Source: CAZVEV01 sp964625865 (GTDB lineage: Bacteria; Planctomycetota; Phycisphaerae; SM23-33). From it: DNA of 5,849 nucleotides. The position numbers were made by a program, and so were the translations under genes. Below the pieces are notes generated by a model, which had not been told where the DNA came from, did not search any database, and was given only the letters and a program-made list of their open reading frames with translations. Positions within the stretch are counted from its first letter, which is position 1. Each line of letters opens with the position of its first letter. Location of the stretch: contig CAZVEV010000343.1 in NCBI GenBank assembly GCA_964625865.1, positions 1-5,849 on the forward strand. The letters are read 5' to 3'. This document shows, piece by piece, positions 5,401-5,849 of the stretch.

Positions 5401-5849
5401 GCCCCTGTGACGTCTCAGGCGGCCTATTTCCACTCGGACTTCGATGAGGCATCCCTGGCTGCCATCACCGGACTGAATAAGGATGCGCCCGGGCTCCCGG
5501 GTATTAACAATGATTACAGCCTGAACACAACGAACGACACGCTCGATTTCGTGAATACCGCCAACGCCAATATGTGGTCCGGCCGCGCCAACGCACCCAT
5601 TGCCTGGGTCGCCTCGCCGACGGTGGCCAACGGTGCGACATGGTCGGTCGAGACCTATGTCAGTATGCAGAAGGATGGAAGTCAAGGTCAGGAAATCGCC
5701 GGAATCACCTTTTACCAGGATGTCGACGGCGGGAACCCGGACTTCCTGTACGGCCTGCACGACTGGGGCGGGTGGAGCGCGCGTTTTCAACGGAGTGTTA
5801 CAAACAACCCCAATGTGACCGGCGCCGGTCACATTGGGGTTGTTTGTAA
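5353..5849 (+). CDS. Exported protein, probable concanavalin-like fold, 3'-truncated
   Basis: Open from ATG 5353 to the window end, 165 codons with no stop. It starts with a signal peptide (MRRTHVTAV, hydrophobic VLVMLALVAPV, likely cut after TSQA, near residue 23) whose first nine residues nearly repeat those of the upstream PEP-CTERM protein. The mature part begins YFHSDFDEASLAAITGLNK. Segments such as MWSGRANAPIAWV, ATWSVETYVSM, EIAGITFYQDVDG and FLYGLHDW have the look of a concanavalin/LamG-type jelly roll (alternating strands, aromatic-rich, xxAGITFYxD), but I do not recognise a specific family. A PEP-CTERM tail would be expected from the leader and neighbour but is not in the window. 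Residues from about 149 onward are encoded inside the terminal palindrome; beyond residue 157 the reading is simply the reverse complement of what precedes and is probably false. Real coding sequence probably stops being reliable at about base 5823. Confidence 0.75.
   Translation, partial: MRRTHVTAVLVMLALVAPVTSQAAYFHSDFDEASLAAITGLNKDAPGLPGINNDYSLNTTNDTLDFVNTANANMWSGRANAPIAWVASPTVANGATWSVETYVSMQKDGSQGQEIAGITFYQDVDGGNPDFLYGLHDWGGWSARFQRSVTNNPNVTGAGHIGVVC
5798..5849. repeat. Perfect 52-bp palindrome at the window end, likely assembly fold-back
   Basis: Bases 5798-5823 are followed immediately by their exact reverse complement (5824-5849); the centre is GGC|GCC and there is no loop or mismatch. 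It ends exactly on the last base of the window and lies within an open reading frame. A loopless hairpin of this length is unusual in stable bacterial DNA, and this position is typical of a contig that folds back on itself through a short-read graph or a chimeric amplification molecule. A genuine inverted junction cannot be excluded from sequence alone. Confidence 0.85.

Noticed and set aside
5236..5832. A 198-codon - strand frame crossing both surface-protein genes
   Set aside because: It starts inside the terminal palindrome and runs antisense to the PEP-CTERM tail and the next signal peptide; no homology is recognisable.

Overview
The window looks like a short contig, or contig end, from a GC-rich planctomycete, probably a heterotroph near the Phycisphaerae. 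This is judged from gene content, not phylogeny: a SUMF1-type domain of planctomycete style, a secreted DUF1080 protein, a large secreted di-haem protein with the hydrazine-synthase-alpha middle domain, and PEP-CTERM proteins with autotransporter-like repeats. This set is common in planctomycetes that handle complex polysaccharides. Nothing else in the window points to anammox metabolism.

Layout: all five genes are on the + strand. (1) 1-306 is the 3' end of a SUMF1/FGE-sulfatase-domain gene. (2) 371-1435 encodes a secreted DUF1080 (3-keto-disaccharide hydrolase family) protein. (3) A hairpin (1458-1481) and a promoter-like sequence (1501-1528) separate it from 1580-3928, a 782-residue exported protein with a beta-propeller-like front half, a hydrazine-synthase-alpha-like middle domain and two CxxCH haem sites. 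(4) The 328-base gap 3929-4256 has no gene. It holds a 91-bp nested inverted repeat resembling a REPIN/BIME (two GTAG-headed REP palindromes), an AT-rich tract, a good -10 box and a leader of about 115 bases with two hairpins. (5) 4257-5282 is a PEP-CTERM surface protein with beta-helix-like repeats. (6) 5353-5849 is the start of a second exported protein; its ribosome-binding site and leader are close copies of the previous gene's, but its mature part is unrelated.

The window ends exactly at the end of a perfect, loopless 52-bp palindrome (5798-5849) lying inside the last open reading frame. This is most simply an assembly fold-back, so sequence after about 5823 should not be trusted.

How the genes work together is inference. 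The first three encode, or probably encode, exported proteins that could act on glycans and do periplasmic redox chemistry. The last two look like a separately promoted surface-protein unit with lower-GC, less biased codon use. I see no wholly new system. The most notable items are the REPIN-like element, the hydrazine-synthase-like protein lacking the tyrosine haem ligand, the shared leader cassette, and the terminal palindrome.
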